Shown in pieces: positions 24,865 through 34,606 of a DNA stretch of 64,000 nt (the stretch's first letter is position 1; each line of letters begins with the position of its first letter). The DNA is from CBDAPI01 sp965248635 (GTDB lineage: Bacteria > Acidobacteriota > UBA6911 > RPQK01 > CBDAPI01): positions 3,720,001-3,784,000 of the forward strand of contig OZ252114.1 in assembly GCA_965248635.1 (NCBI GenBank). Reading direction: 5' to 3'. The notes under the pieces are model-generated. The model ran no database searches. It was not told the DNA's origin and worked only from the letters and a program-made list of their open reading frames with translations. The translations under genes and the position numbers were made by a program.

Positions 24865-26190
24865 TTACGCCCGGGTGGCCCTTCTCACCTGGCCCCCCAG
24901 AAGGATCAGACCCACCACGTTGGGAAGCATCATCAGGCCCAGCAGGAAGTCGGAGAGATCCCAGATCGGCTTCACTTCGTAGACGGCCCCAAAAACGGCC
25001 ATCCGGCACCACAGCAGCCGGTAACTGAATCCCAAATATCTTCCCGAAAATACGTATTTGAGAGATTGCTCTCCGTAGTAGGCCCAGGCTACCAGCGAGG
25101 AAAAACCAAACAGAAGAGAACAGACCGCTACCAGGCCTCCCCCGAATTGCAGGTTCGAGTTGAAAGCCAGGGCGACCATCTGGGTGCTGATGTGTCCCGA
25201 GTTCCACACCCCGGTCACAACTACCGCCAGGGCCGTCGCCATACAGACAACCACGGTGTCGATGAAGACCCCCACCATGGCAATGATGCCCTGCCGGGTC
25301 GGATCGGCGGTCCGGGCCGCGCTGTGTGCAATCCCGGCCGTGCCCAGACCGGCCTCACTGGAAGTCACCCCTCGACGAATTCCATAGCTGATCGTTCGCG
25401 CCACGGTTGCTCCCGCAAAACCGCCGGTTGCCGCCAGCGGCGAAAAGGCGGATGTGACGATCAACCAGAGGGCCGAGGGCAGCTGGTTCAGATTGGCGAA
25501 CAGGACAAGAACCACCGCTCCGACATAAATCACGACCATGGTGGGAACCAGTCGCTCCGCGACCAGACCGATTCTCTTGATCCCTCCAATGAGAACACTG
25601 GCCAGAACCAGGGCGATGACGAGACCGCTGGTCCACTTGGGGACACCGAACTCGCTGAACAGGACCAGGGCAACCGAGTTGACCTGCGCAAGATTGCCGC
25701 CTCCGATGGCTCCCAGCGAGGCACACAAAGCGAAGAGCAGCCCCAGGCCGGGCAGACCCGCGCCCTTGTCGAGATAGAGCATTGGGCCGCCCAGAACACC
25801 GCCGTCCCTTCCCCGCTCCCGGTGTTTGACCGCCAGAAAGGCTTCCGCAAACTTGGTGGCCATTCCCAGGGGAGCCATCGCCGACATCCAAAAGGCCGCC
25901 CCCGGACCGCCGATGGCAATGGCGGTCGCGACCCCGGCGATGTTTCCGTTGCCGATGGTCGCAGCCATGGCCGTGGTGAGCGCCTGAAAAGGAGAAATTT
26001 CACCAGTCTCCTCGGGGTTCTCCCGGGGACGGCGGAGCGCCCCCTGCAGGACCAGTCTCAAGCCCATTCCGAAACGTCGGAACTGAATCCCCCGGCTGGC
26101 CAGGGTCATGATCAGGCCGACCAGAACCAGTAGCGCGATGCTGAAGGAGCCCCAGATGGAATCGGCCAGGAATGCGAGAGCGTCTGTCAT
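24865..26190 (-). CDS. Sodium:alanine/glycine symporter (AGCS family)
   Basis: A 441-residue inner-membrane transporter with about 11 spans. Diagnostic segments are ISPFQALTTAMAATIGNGNI followed by AGVATAIAIGGPGAAFWM, and YGIRRGVTSSEAGLGTAGIA, the AGCS signature. It imports small amino acids such as alanine, glycine or serine (D or L) with sodium. It starts nine bases after the D-aminoacylase stop, so the two are translationally linked. Releasing an amino acid with a deacylase and importing it with this symporter makes biological sense only if the deacylase product is available outside, or if the symporter also takes up substrates; the deacylase has no visible signal peptide. Confidence 0.9.
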   Translation of the reverse strand: MTDALAFLADSIWGSFSIALLVLVGLIMTLASRGIQFRRFGMGLRLVLQGALRRPRENPEETGEISPFQALTTAMAATIGNGNIAGVATAIAIGGPGAAFWMSAMAPLGMATKFAEAFLAVKHRERGRDGGVLGGPMLYLDKGAGLPGLGLLFALCASLGAIGGGNLAQVNSVALVLFSEFGVPKWTSGLVIALVLASVLIGGIKRIGLVAERLVPTMVVIYVGAVVLVLFANLNQLPSALWLIVTSAFSPLAATGGFAGATVARTISYGIRRGVTSSEAGLGTAGIAHSAARTADPTRQGIIAMVGVFIDTVVVCMATALAVVVTGVWNSGHISTQMVALAFNSNLQFGGGLVAVCSLLFGFSSLVAWAYYGEQSLKYVFSGRYLGFSYRLLWCRMAVFGAVYEVKPIWDLSDFLLGLMMLPNVVGLILLGGQVRRATRA

Positions 26191-26199
26191 GCCGGCTTT

Positions 26200-27798
26200 T
26201 CAGGAGGGGAGGCGCCGGCCGGGCAGGGCCTGAGTGTGGGTGTCGCCCTCCAGGACGACCTCACCGTTCACAACTACCAGCTCTACCCCCGAGGGAAAGG
26301 CTTGCGGATCATGATCCGTGGAGCGATCGACCAGGTTCTCCGGGTCGAGAACCACCAGATCAGCGGCCATTCCTGCTGCCAGCCGGCCTCGATCGGAGAG
26401 CCGAGCGGATTCGGCAGGCAGGGAGGTCATCTTGCGGATCGCTTCCTCCAGCGTGAAAAGTCTTCGCTCCAGCACATACTCCTGAAGAAAGCGAATCGTG
26501 TAGCCGTAGCTGGAACGGTTGAGAACCAGATCCTCGAGGGGACCGTAGGGTGCCGCAATGATGCCGTCGCTCTCGAGACTACAGATCGGCTGCAGGAGAA
26601 GCCGATCCAGATCCTCCCGGGTGGAATAGATGTGCCGGAGCATGACGTTGTAAAAATCCGGCCCATCGTCCAGCACCAGCCTGAAAATGGTGTCCGTGAA
26701 ATCGCCTCCAAAGCGCTCGCCGATTTGCTGAAAATTCTTCTCCACAAGTTCCGGGTGAGCCTTCGAATGGGTGAGAAAAAAGCCCTCGGGTCCCGCCAGG
26801 CGAAGCAGGTAGTTGGTGGGGGATTCGACATACTCCCGACCTCGTTCTACGGCCTCCGGAGTCTGCAGTCTTGCGAGAACCTCATCGTGTGGCCCCTCGT
26901 ACGCCCAGGGCGGCAGCAGGGTGACCACCGGGCCCGGACCCCAGGTGTCGGGAAAGGTGTCGATCCCGATTTCCAGGCCTTCTCGATCTCTCCCCTCATA
27001 GACCATGGAAAGGACCCGGTCAAAGATGTCGGGTCCGGCATACGGCCGGGGGGCAAAATGAGAGAGCTGAGCCGGCAGCCCGGCTCTTCTGCTGATGTTG
27101 AGAGCTTCCTCCACCGCCTCCTCGAACTGGTCGCCGCGGTTGCGAATGTGACTCGCATAGATCCGCCCGTGGCGGGCGGCCACCTGGCTCAGCGCCACCA
27201 GCTCGTCTTCATCGGCATAGCACCCCGGGGAGTACTCCAGACCGGTTGAGAAACCCACTGCCCCGGCCGACATGGCCTCGTCCACGAGGCCGGCCATTCG
27301 CCGCAGCTCTCCGGAGGTCGCCGGGCGGGCATCGAAGCCCATGACGGCCAGCCGGACCGATCCATGGGGCACCAGCGGGGCAACATTGATGGAGAGGCCG
27401 GGAGCCAGGAGAGCCTCCAGGTACTCCCCAAAGGAACTCCAGGTAAAGTCCAGGTTCCAACTCTCATCAAACCCGATCGTATTGCGTTTGGCCAGTGCCT
27501 TATCGCCCGCGGGCGCCGGACCAGCCCCGCAATTCCCGGTCACAACGGTGGTGATGCCCTGTCGTATTCCGCTCTCAGCCTGTCGATTGACGATGAGAGA
27601 GAAATCAGAATGGCTGTGAATGTCGATGAAGCCCGGACAAATCCACTTTCCGGCCGCATCCCAGGTCCGTTCGCTCTCGATGTCCGGGGGATCACCCACC
27701 CGGGTGATTTTTCCGTCCTCGACCACGACATCGCCCGTGAAGGCAGGGGCACCAGTGCCGTCAACGACATTTCCACCTCGAATTACCAGATCGACCAT
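26200..27798 (-). CDS. N-acyl-D-amino-acid deacylase (D-aminoacylase) family amidohydrolase
   Basis: The ATG at 27798 (MVDLVIRGGNVVDGTGAPAF) is preferred over a TTG two codons upstream. The 532-residue protein shows CPGFIDIHSHSDFSLI with the first metal ligands, GITTVVTGNCGAGPAP (a D-aminoacylase hallmark), GFSTGLEYSPG, IYASHIRNRG, LESDGIIAAPYG with the catalytic Asp, and SYGYTIRFLQEYV. No signal peptide is seen, so it is probably cytoplasmic. It hydrolyses N-acyl-D-amino acids to the free D-amino acid. Its operon partners are a threonine-dehydratase-like PLP enzyme upstream and the AGCS symporter downstream. Confidence 0.88.
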   Translation of the reverse strand: MVDLVIRGGNVVDGTGAPAFTGDVVVEDGKITRVGDPPDIESERTWDAAGKWICPGFIDIHSHSDFSLIVNRQAESGIRQGITTVVTGNCGAGPAPAGDKALAKRNTIGFDESWNLDFTWSSFGEYLEALLAPGLSINVAPLVPHGSVRLAVMGFDARPATSGELRRMAGLVDEAMSAGAVGFSTGLEYSPGCYADEDELVALSQVAARHGRIYASHIRNRGDQFEEAVEEALNISRRAGLPAQLSHFAPRPYAGPDIFDRVLSMVYEGRDREGLEIGIDTFPDTWGPGPVVTLLPPWAYEGPHDEVLARLQTPEAVERGREYVESPTNYLLRLAGPEGFFLTHSKAHPELVEKNFQQIGERFGGDFTDTIFRLVLDDGPDFYNVMLRHIYSTREDLDRLLLQPICSLESDGIIAAPYGPLEDLVLNRSSYGYTIRFLQEYVLERRLFTLEEAIRKMTSLPAESARLSDRGRLAAGMAADLVVLDPENLVDRSTDHDPQAFPSGVELVVVNGEVVLEGDTHTQALPGRRLPS

Positions 27799-27888
27799 CC
27801 TCAACTCGCTTCTTTCAGAACCGACCCGGTACCACTGCGGTCCCCCGCCCCGGGGCTGCAGTCAGATCCAACCGGCCGGGCATTCATT

Positions 27889-28896
27889 TCATACAAAGTC
27901 TCTCAAGATCTCCTGCTTCAACTCCTCATCCACATTGGCCCCTGTCGCAATCAGACAGATCCTCCGTCCCCGAATCGAATCCGTGGCTTCCAGAGCCGCC
28001 GCCAGCGCCGCCGCACCGGCACCCTCGACCAGGTGACCGGTTGCTTTGTAAAATTCTCCAACTGCCCTCTTCAGGGCCTGCTCGGAAACGAGCACCATGT
28101 CGTCCACGACTTCCAGCATGACTTCCACCGCCTCGGGGATGGCCACGCGGACCGCCATCCCACCGGCGAAGCTGTTACACTCGGGCGTATCCACGGGTTC
28201 TCCGGCTCGGAAGGAGAGCGCCATGCAGGGGGCGCGTTCGGATTGAACGCCAATGATCCGGATTCGCGGATTGAAATCTTTGAGAACGGCTCCGATTCCG
28301 CCGATCAGAGCTCCGTTGCCAACCGGGACAAACACATACTCAACTTCGGGCAGGGACTGGGAGATCTCCAGCCCGATGGTGGCGGTGCCGTCGTAGATCT
28401 CCGGCCTGGAACCGTCCTCTATAAAAAGAGAGTCTTCGACCAGGTCTTCCAGGAGAATCTCCTTGGTCTCGTCAATGTCCCGGCCCACGAATCTGAGCTC
28501 CGGACCGTAGTGACGAATCAGTGCGACTTTGCTCCGATCGCAGTCGACCGGTACGCCAACCATCAGAGGCATTGAGAATTCCCGACAGGCAAAAGCCATG
28601 GCAGCCCCGTGGTTGCCGGTCGAGGCAGTGACGAGCCTCGCAGGTTTCTCTTCCGAAGCCGCCGAGAGATGACTTAGAAGATTCAGGGCACCGCGTATCT
28701 TGAAAGAGCGTACGGGATTCTCGAATTCGTACCTGGCAAAGACCTCACAACCCAGGCGCTCACTCAAAGCCGGTTCGAGCCGAAGGGGCGAAGGCTGCAC
28801 ATAGTTGCAGAGAACCTGTGCAGCAGCGCGGGCCCGCCTGGAGGTCGAACGAACCGAATCCCGGCTCCTTCCTCCTATTCTTGACTCACTTGTCAT
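27889..28896 (-). CDS. Threonine/serine dehydratase-like PLP enzyme (fold type II)
   Basis: The ATG at 28896 overlaps the last 11 bases of the upstream MetE-like gene; longer starts would read far into that gene. The 335-residue product has the lysine motif YEFENPVRSFKIRGALNLL, the phosphate loop PVGNGALIGGIG, and VTASTGNHGAAMAFA. The overall pattern fits L-threonine dehydratase, hydroxyectoine-pathway EutB or serine racemase. It deaminates a hydroxy-amino acid to a 2-oxoacid, with the exact substrate unresolved. The tight overlap implies translational coupling to the MetE-like gene. Confidence 0.85.
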   Translation of the reverse strand: MTSESRIGGRSRDSVRSTSRRARAAAQVLCNYVQPSPLRLEPALSERLGCEVFARYEFENPVRSFKIRGALNLLSHLSAASEEKPARLVTASTGNHGAAMAFACREFSMPLMVGVPVDCDRSKVALIRHYGPELRFVGRDIDETKEILLEDLVEDSLFIEDGSRPEIYDGTATIGLEISQSLPEVEYVFVPVGNGALIGGIGAVLKDFNPRIRIIGVQSERAPCMALSFRAGEPVDTPECNSFAGGMAVRVAIPEAVEVMLEVVDDMVLVSEQALKRAVGEFYKATGHLVEGAGAAALAAALEATDSIRGRRICLIATGANVDEELKQEILRDFV

Positions 28897-30091
28897 TCTC
28901 AAGGCTCGGAACAATATCCAGCTGCAACTGTGGATCGGCTGCCGGCACGTCCGTCGTCTCGACGCCGAGTTCTTGGCGAACGATGTTACATCCCTGGGCG
29001 ATTGCCGACGCCTTGTGGAAAGCAATCTCACGATTGAAACCCTGGCGTCCGAACCCGCAATCGCTGGAGACGACCAACCGCTCGGGCGGAATATACTTCA
29101 TTGCCCCACGAATCTCGTCGGCAACGTCCTCGGGGCGATCCGCCTGCAGACTGCGGTGGCTGACCGCACCAAGCGCGACCTTTTTCTTGAGGTCATCCTT
29201 AAACGGTTCAAAATGGGGCAGGTCCTGCCCCCCGTTATCCTTGGTCTCTATTGTCCAAACGTCACCCTTGCACCTTTCCAGATACAGCTCGATCGCGTTC
29301 TTGTAGGAGTTGTCTTCGAAAACGCGCTGCATGTTTGGGTTGCCCCAGCAGGTGTGCAGCCAGACCTCGACGTCGTCGAGCCCCTCGATTTCGCGATTCA
29401 AGGCGTCGATCATGAAATTAATCGTTTCCTTGTCGTCGGGAAACTTGTCCGCCATGAAATGGATCGTCGGCTCCTCAACCTGGATTACCTGACAGCCAGC
29501 GTCACGTAGCGCGAGCAGTTCCTTGTTCATGGCTACGGACATGTCCCACACGACCTCGCGTGTGTCCTTGTACTTGTCCGTGTGGACGTCGAGGAAAAAG
29601 CCCATTACTTGGGCGGAGCAGGTCCCGAAGCGCACAGGCTTGCGCGTTTTCATCTGCGCAATCCGCCAGATCTTCGGGTAATCCAGCGGTCTGTGTTCAA
29701 CCTTGTCCACAACGTGTGGCCAGCGCCATCCTGTGTAGATTTCGTACAGCATCGTACCCGGCGGGTATTTGAGCAGTTCTGACCGGGTTTCTTCGGGCTG
29801 AAGATGGTCACCTTCGAGACCGGCCCAGCGTTGCAACGGGTAATGGTGCCACGCCCGGCCTGCCATGTCCTCGTCACAATGAAAATCACCGTGCGTCAGG
29901 ATATCAAGCCCGGCCCGCTCTTGATCGCTGACGACGACCGCCATCGCATCTTGAAACTTTTCCCGAAAGCGAACGTCCATCATGCAAGTGTCCAGCGGTC
30001 GACCCCACATACTCACGTCGAACCAGTGTGGACGGGGCCAGGAGCCTGTTACTGTACTCGGCAACATCAAATCAGCAGTTGCTGTAAACAT
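28886..30091 (-). CDS. MetE-like methyltransferase, catalytic half only (second of three)
   Basis: A 401-residue protein with GAGGAGGG ahead of the ATG at 30091. STVTGSWPRPHWFDVSMWGR is the family opening; DAGCQVIQVEEPTIHF is the substrate-site strand; VWLHTCWGNPNMQ provides His and Cys ligands, and VVSSDCGFGRQ the final Cys. It is distinct from the protein at 6847. It heads a minus-strand operon with a threonine-dehydratase-like enzyme, a D-aminoacylase and an AGCS symporter. Because the MetE core moves a methyl group to or from a thiol, a role in demethylating an N- or S-methylated compound feeding this pathway is possible but unproven. Confidence 0.8.
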   Translation of the reverse strand: MFTATADLMLPSTVTGSWPRPHWFDVSMWGRPLDTCMMDVRFREKFQDAMAVVVSDQERAGLDILTHGDFHCDEDMAGRAWHHYPLQRWAGLEGDHLQPEETRSELLKYPPGTMLYEIYTGWRWPHVVDKVEHRPLDYPKIWRIAQMKTRKPVRFGTCSAQVMGFFLDVHTDKYKDTREVVWDMSVAMNKELLALRDAGCQVIQVEEPTIHFMADKFPDDKETINFMIDALNREIEGLDDVEVWLHTCWGNPNMQRVFEDNSYKNAIELYLERCKGDVWTIETKDNGGQDLPHFEPFKDDLKKKVALGAVSHRSLQADRPEDVADEIRGAMKYIPPERLVVSSDCGFGRQGFNREIAFHKASAIAQGCNIVRQELGVETTDVPAADPQLQLDIVPSLENDK

Positions 30092-30220
30092 TCCGCTTTC
30101 CCTCCTCAGTAGAGATAAAAGGAATAACCAATCTTGCCCTTACCAACGCTATGTTTTTATGGTCTGAATTGCAACTTGAAAGTCAGCACCATCCCTCTGC
30201 TAGATCCTTCCTAGAAGAAT

Positions 30221-33200
30221 TTATTGATCCTGGGTCCCCAGGCTCTTCAGGTACTCGAGCAGATCGGTCATTTCCTCGACCGTGATCTCTTCCTCGACTC
30301 CCTCGGGCATGGCCGATACCGTGGAGGGGCGAAGGGCGGCAATGTTGGCTCTCAGAATATGGTCCTTCTCGCCTTCCTCGCGGCCCAGGGTCACGGAATT
30401 CGCATTCTGCTCCAGGAGAACCCCGGTGAGAATCCGCCCGTCCCGAGTGTCCACCCGGTACTCTTCATAACCCGGCACGATATCGGCGTTGGGGTCGATG
30501 ATGTTGGCGAGAAGGTTTTCCCTGGCTCGATTCGTGAGGCTCAGAAGATCGGGACCGACCTCGTATCCTGAGCCACCCACCTTGTGGCACTTGCTGCATT
30601 GTCGAGCGAAGACTGCCTCTCCCCGAGCATTGTCCCCCTGATCGATTACAGCGGACCGGTATTTCTCGATCGCTTCCTTGCGGCTGGCCACCAGCGCTTC
30701 AACGAGGGTGCCAGCTCGTGCTCGTAACTCACTGTCCGGCAAACGCAGTAGCTGCGACTTTCTAGTCCGGCTCAGCGAGCCCGCCTGCACCTCTCCGGAC
30801 TCGAGGGCGTCGAGCAGGGATCCAATGTGGTCGGGATTCTCAAACAGGGCGTCGAGAACGGCTTCCCGACGCGAGACCGTGTAACCATTCCACCTGTCCA
30901 ACAGAAGAGGGACCGGCAGCGGCGTCAGGCCCACCAGAGCCTCCACGGCTGCGTCCTGGACTTCTTCCGGCTGCTGGGGCGTAAGAAGGTTCGCCAGCGC
31001 CTGCAGAGATTGCTGTTGGGGATCAAGAGCCAGGACCCGGGTTGCATGTACTTTCAATTCCGTGGTTGCCACTCCGCTGAGAGCGTCGACGGCTCGACTC
31101 AGAACTCTTCGGAATCGCCGAGTATCCTCAAAGGCGATTCTCGCCGCAATTCCCAGCGCCGGGGAGTGGATCGCCGGTCTGTTGTTCTCGATGAGAGTCA
31201 ACAGTATCTGCTGCCCTGGTCCGGAAAGACCGATTCTCCTTTTCGACCCTCTCTTCAGGCCCTCCGCCAGACCCTCCAAAACAGCGGGAGAAACCCTATC
31301 CTGATCCGAATCGAGTCCGCCGACGGCGACTTTGAGGGCTCCCCCTACTTCCTCTTCCTGCTGCCGCGCTCCAACCACTCCCGCAATCCGCTGCAGGAAC
31401 TCGAGCAGATGATCGTCCGACGGTTCGTCTTGTAGCCGGTCTATAGCGGACTCCAGCCAGCTCACCCCGGTTGTGGTGATCGAGGTCAATACGGCGGTCT
31501 GAAACCACTTATCGTCCATGTGCCGAAAGGCAATGGCGCCAAGCGCCCCCAAGGCCAGATCGGGAGATACGTCTCCCAGTGAGCAGGCCAGCTGAAACTG
31601 GACCCGTGGGTCTTCATCGTTGTGCATGTTCAGCAGTTTTTCGATGATCCTCTCCTCTGCCGTGTAGGCTTCGGAAAGCCGGATAGCCTGCTCCCGAACC
31701 AGCGGGCTCGGATCCTGCAGTGCACCCAGGACGAGCTCCCCGTTGAGGGCACCCAGACCTTCCATCGTCCACAGGGCATGCATTCGACCCTCCGGGGTAG
31801 GTGCCTCGGAAGCAAGCTTTGCGAGCAACGCCCCTACGGACTGATCCTGGCGGTCCAAGATCAGCCTCTGGGCCATGATGCGCCACCACTTGTTGCGGTG
31901 GGAAAGATGGTCGACCAGTTCCATCGAAGTCGCCTGGTCCAGTCTGGGCCAGGGATCAGTCTGTTGCGACTCATGCAGGATGCGATAAATTCGTCCGTGG
32001 TTGGTCCCGGAATAGAAGAGCTCACGGTCGTGCATAAACTCCTCCCGAACCCACTCCGGATGCTCCACGACCTTGCGGTAAAAATCCACCACGTAGAGTG
32101 CTCCGTCCGGCCCTGTTGTCGTATTCACGGGCATGAACCAGGAATCCGTCGAGGCCAGAAAGTCCCTGTCTTCTTCCAGCCTTGTGGCAACAAACGTCAC
32201 GCCATCAGGAATGAGGCGATCTGCATGCACCAGGTTATGAACCGGCTCAGTGATGAAATAGGCCCCCTGATAGTCGGCCGGGAAGCCGCCACCCGTGTAC
32301 ACCGACTGGCCGCACGCAGAAGTGAAATGATTCAGTTGGGATATGAGTCCGGTCTGCCGCGTTTCCGTTCGGTGGGGCGCGATACTGATGGGATAGACGC
32401 GTGAGGTTTCTCCGTGATCCGGGGGCGCGTGCCGATCTGAGTCGATAACCAGGTAGGGATTTCGGGCCAGGTACCGGTACTCGATGACCACATGCTGGAT
32501 GTGTTTGTCGTTCCAGGAAGTGAAGCGGTTTCCGGCGGCATCAAAAGCCAGTCCGAACTCCGTGTTTCCAGAGACCGGCTCCAGTTTTCCTCGATCGGGT
32601 TTGAAACGAAAATCGAGGCCCTTTTCGAAGATATCCACGGGGACGACGTCCGGCAGATCGGGAAAACGAATCGGCTTCCCCAGATCGCTGAACTGCTTGA
32701 AGCGTCCACCCACTCCGAACTTCGGATAGCCAGCGTAGATCCAGTTGTCGATCTCATAGGCAGGAGAGTTGACTCTGAGCTGGGGATTCACTTGCGCGAA
32801 ACCCGTGAGAACGACCTTCCGAACGTCGGCACGATTATCCCCGTCGGTGTCCTCCAGGTAGAGGATATCGGGGGCGCAGGTGACCAGAACGCCGCCCTTC
32901 CAGGGCAGGACTCCATGGGGAAAATGGAGCTGATCGGCAAAGATGCTGGCCTTCTCGAAGCGCCCGTCCCCGTCGGCATCTTCCAGGAGTTTGATTCTCC
33001 CCAGCGATTCCAGGGAGAGCGGGTAGTCTCTCATCTCCACGACATAGAGACGACCCCTTTTGTCGAAGGCGATAGCAATCGGATCCACGACCTGGGGCTC
33101 GGCCGCAACCAGTTCGATCCGGAACCCTGCGGGGAGTTGAAATGTCGTGAGAGCCTCAGCCGGACCCAGGGGCGGCTCGCTGTCCGAGCAACCCGGGCTT

Positions 33201-33298
33201 CCCAGAAGACAGATCAGGCCGATGACAGCCGGCCGCAGGCAAGAGGATGTCTTTGAGTTGAGGAGTCGAGCCCACATCGATTTAGCCAACACACTCAT
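30221..33298 (-). CDS. PVC-type haem-binding CxxCH protein with beta-propeller and HEAT-like repeats
   Basis: Start chosen at 33298 because CAGGAGGC lies ten bases upstream; the product is 1025 residues. The N-terminus carries a probable lipoprotein or signal sequence (IGLICLLGSPGCSDSEPP). Residues about 50-480 form a membrane-bound-dehydrogenase-like propeller (FRIELVAAEPQVVDPIAIAF, FDKRGRLYVVEMRDYP, TTTGPDGALYVVDFYRKVVE). The middle is helical, with repeats resembling HEAT units. The C-terminus is a cytochrome c domain, ARGEAVFARQCSKCHKVGG, with the CSKCH haem site encoded at 30584-30598, then VGPDLLSL and EEITVEEMTDLLEYLKSLG. Such proteins are thought to be periplasmic redox enzymes acting on sugars or alcohols; none of the substrates are firmly known. 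Confidence 0.88.
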   Translation of the reverse strand: MSVLAKSMWARLLNSKTSSCLRPAVIGLICLLGSPGCSDSEPPLGPAEALTTFQLPAGFRIELVAAEPQVVDPIAIAFDKRGRLYVVEMRDYPLSLESLGRIKLLEDADGDGRFEKASIFADQLHFPHGVLPWKGGVLVTCAPDILYLEDTDGDNRADVRKVVLTGFAQVNPQLRVNSPAYEIDNWIYAGYPKFGVGGRFKQFSDLGKPIRFPDLPDVVPVDIFEKGLDFRFKPDRGKLEPVSGNTEFGLAFDAAGNRFTSWNDKHIQHVVIEYRYLARNPYLVIDSDRHAPPDHGETSRVYPISIAPHRTETRQTGLISQLNHFTSACGQSVYTGGGFPADYQGAYFITEPVHNLVHADRLIPDGVTFVATRLEEDRDFLASTDSWFMPVNTTTGPDGALYVVDFYRKVVEHPEWVREEFMHDRELFYSGTNHGRIYRILHESQQTDPWPRLDQATSMELVDHLSHRNKWWRIMAQRLILDRQDQSVGALLAKLASEAPTPEGRMHALWTMEGLGALNGELVLGALQDPSPLVREQAIRLSEAYTAEERIIEKLLNMHNDEDPRVQFQLACSLGDVSPDLALGALGAIAFRHMDDKWFQTAVLTSITTTGVSWLESAIDRLQDEPSDDHLLEFLQRIAGVVGARQQEEEVGGALKVAVGGLDSDQDRVSPAVLEGLAEGLKRGSKRRIGLSGPGQQILLTLIENNRPAIHSPALGIAARIAFEDTRRFRRVLSRAVDALSGVATTELKVHATRVLALDPQQQSLQALANLLTPQQPEEVQDAAVEALVGLTPLPVPLLLDRWNGYTVSRREAVLDALFENPDHIGSLLDALESGEVQAGSLSRTRKSQLLRLPDSELRARAGTLVEALVASRKEAIEKYRSAVIDQGDNARGEAVFARQCSKCHKVGGSGYEVGPDLLSLTNRARENLLANIIDPNADIVPGYEEYRVDTRDGRILTGVLLEQNANSVTLGREEGEKDHILRANIAALRPSTVSAMPEGVEEEITVEEMTDLLEYLKSLGTQDQ

Positions 33299-33366
33299 TG
33301 ACTTGGGGGCCTCCTGGAAAACGCCCCGGGTCCAGCGCTCCAACCTCACGGCTTCAGTCCCATCAA

Positions 33367-34386
33367 TTACTTGATTCCCTGCCTATTCCCTTCCCGCTCG
33401 CGTGCCAGGCGCCCTCCCGCCACCAGCGCTCGGAGCTTTCCACGGGTGATGTCGAGGGGCACGTGCTGAAAGCCGCACTCGGAAGAAAGCAGCAGCCGGT
33501 CGGGCGTGAAGTATTCGAGGGCCGGCAGGGTACGCTCGACGATCGTTTCCGGCGACTCGATGTCGTCGCTCCTCTGATCCAGAACCCCGACCATGAACTC
33601 TCCTTTGAAGTCCAACTCTTCCCAAAGCGTCATCATGTCGTAGTCCAGGGTGCAGTGCTCCAGCGAGAGCTGGTCTACGGGGGCGGCCCGAAAGGCGGCC
33701 GCCATGTCCTGGTAGCGGGTAAAGTAGACGCGCTTCCGATAGGCATTGCCCCCACAGACGTGGAGACCGACTTTCACATCCAGGCCCTCCACTGCCAGCT
33801 TGAGAGTCTCGGCCGCCCACACAGTTTCTTCGGGGAAAGCGGTCCAGGCGGGTTCATCGAACTGAATGTGCTGGCACCCGGCGTCGACCAACTCTCGGAA
33901 CTCCCGGTTCAAAACGCGGGCATAGGCCCGAGCCAGTTGTTGGTCACCGGGATAGAGGTCTGTCCGCCGGTTGTCGGAGAACTTGGCCAGCATGTGGGGC
34001 CCGATACAGGTCATTTTGACCTCAACATGGGCAGGAGCCACCTCCCGGGCTACGCGCCAGTCATGGGTCAGGCCGATCCTGGAATTCTCGATCGGGCCGA
34101 CAACCTGTGCCAGCTCGATTCCGAACCCCGCCGTCCCAAAGCTCCGGAACGTCATCTCCTCAAAGCTGATTCCGTCCAGGCGTTTCTGGACGAAGTAATA
34201 CATGTTCTCGCGGCGCCCTTCTCCGTCAGTCACAATGTCCAGACCGGCGTCAACCTGTTCCTGGACAGCCCAGCGAATGATCTCGTCGGCTTCCTGGCGT
34301 GAGATTTCAGGCTTGCGCAGAGTGTCTCGAGGTTGCACCGGCCTGGGAAAGCTCCCCGTCACCGACGTACGAAATGGTATGTTCAC
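33367..34386 (-). CDS. MetE-like methyltransferase, catalytic half only (third of three)
   Basis: A 339-residue protein, the shortest of the three paralogs; GAGGAAGCC precedes the ATG. TSVTGSFPRPVQPRDTLRKP opens it, DAGCQHIQFDEPAWTAF is the substrate-site strand, LHVCGGNAYRK supplies His and Cys, and LLLSSECGFQHVP the last Cys, so the zinc site is intact. It follows the PVC-type cytochrome gene's upstream region on the same strand, 68 bases before its start, and may be co-transcribed with it. From 34387 to 34606 I see no gene. Confidence 0.8.
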   Translation of the reverse strand: MNIPFRTSVTGSFPRPVQPRDTLRKPEISRQEADEIIRWAVQEQVDAGLDIVTDGEGRRENMYYFVQKRLDGISFEEMTFRSFGTAGFGIELAQVVGPIENSRIGLTHDWRVAREVAPAHVEVKMTCIGPHMLAKFSDNRRTDLYPGDQQLARAYARVLNREFRELVDAGCQHIQFDEPAWTAFPEETVWAAETLKLAVEGLDVKVGLHVCGGNAYRKRVYFTRYQDMAAAFRAAPVDQLSLEHCTLDYDMMTLWEELDFKGEFMVGVLDQRSDDIESPETIVERTLPALEYFTPDRLLLSSECGFQHVPLDITRGKLRALVAGGRLAREREGNRQGIK

Positions 34387-34606
34387 GGCTTCCTCAATTT
34401 CATTTGAACCGGCGCAGTCCAGGCCCCCACTGTAGCTGAAAAGTTCCCCATCGCGAAATTCGCAGCGGTGACCCCGTTCCGCCCTCCCGGGCTTTCAACC
34501 TTCAACCTTTACCCAGAAACCGGTAACCTGCAATCCTGTGCGCAGGTCTCCCTGTACGACAAGTACCTGAGGGCAGGAGGGACGTGTTGCAAATGGACCG
34601 GATCAG

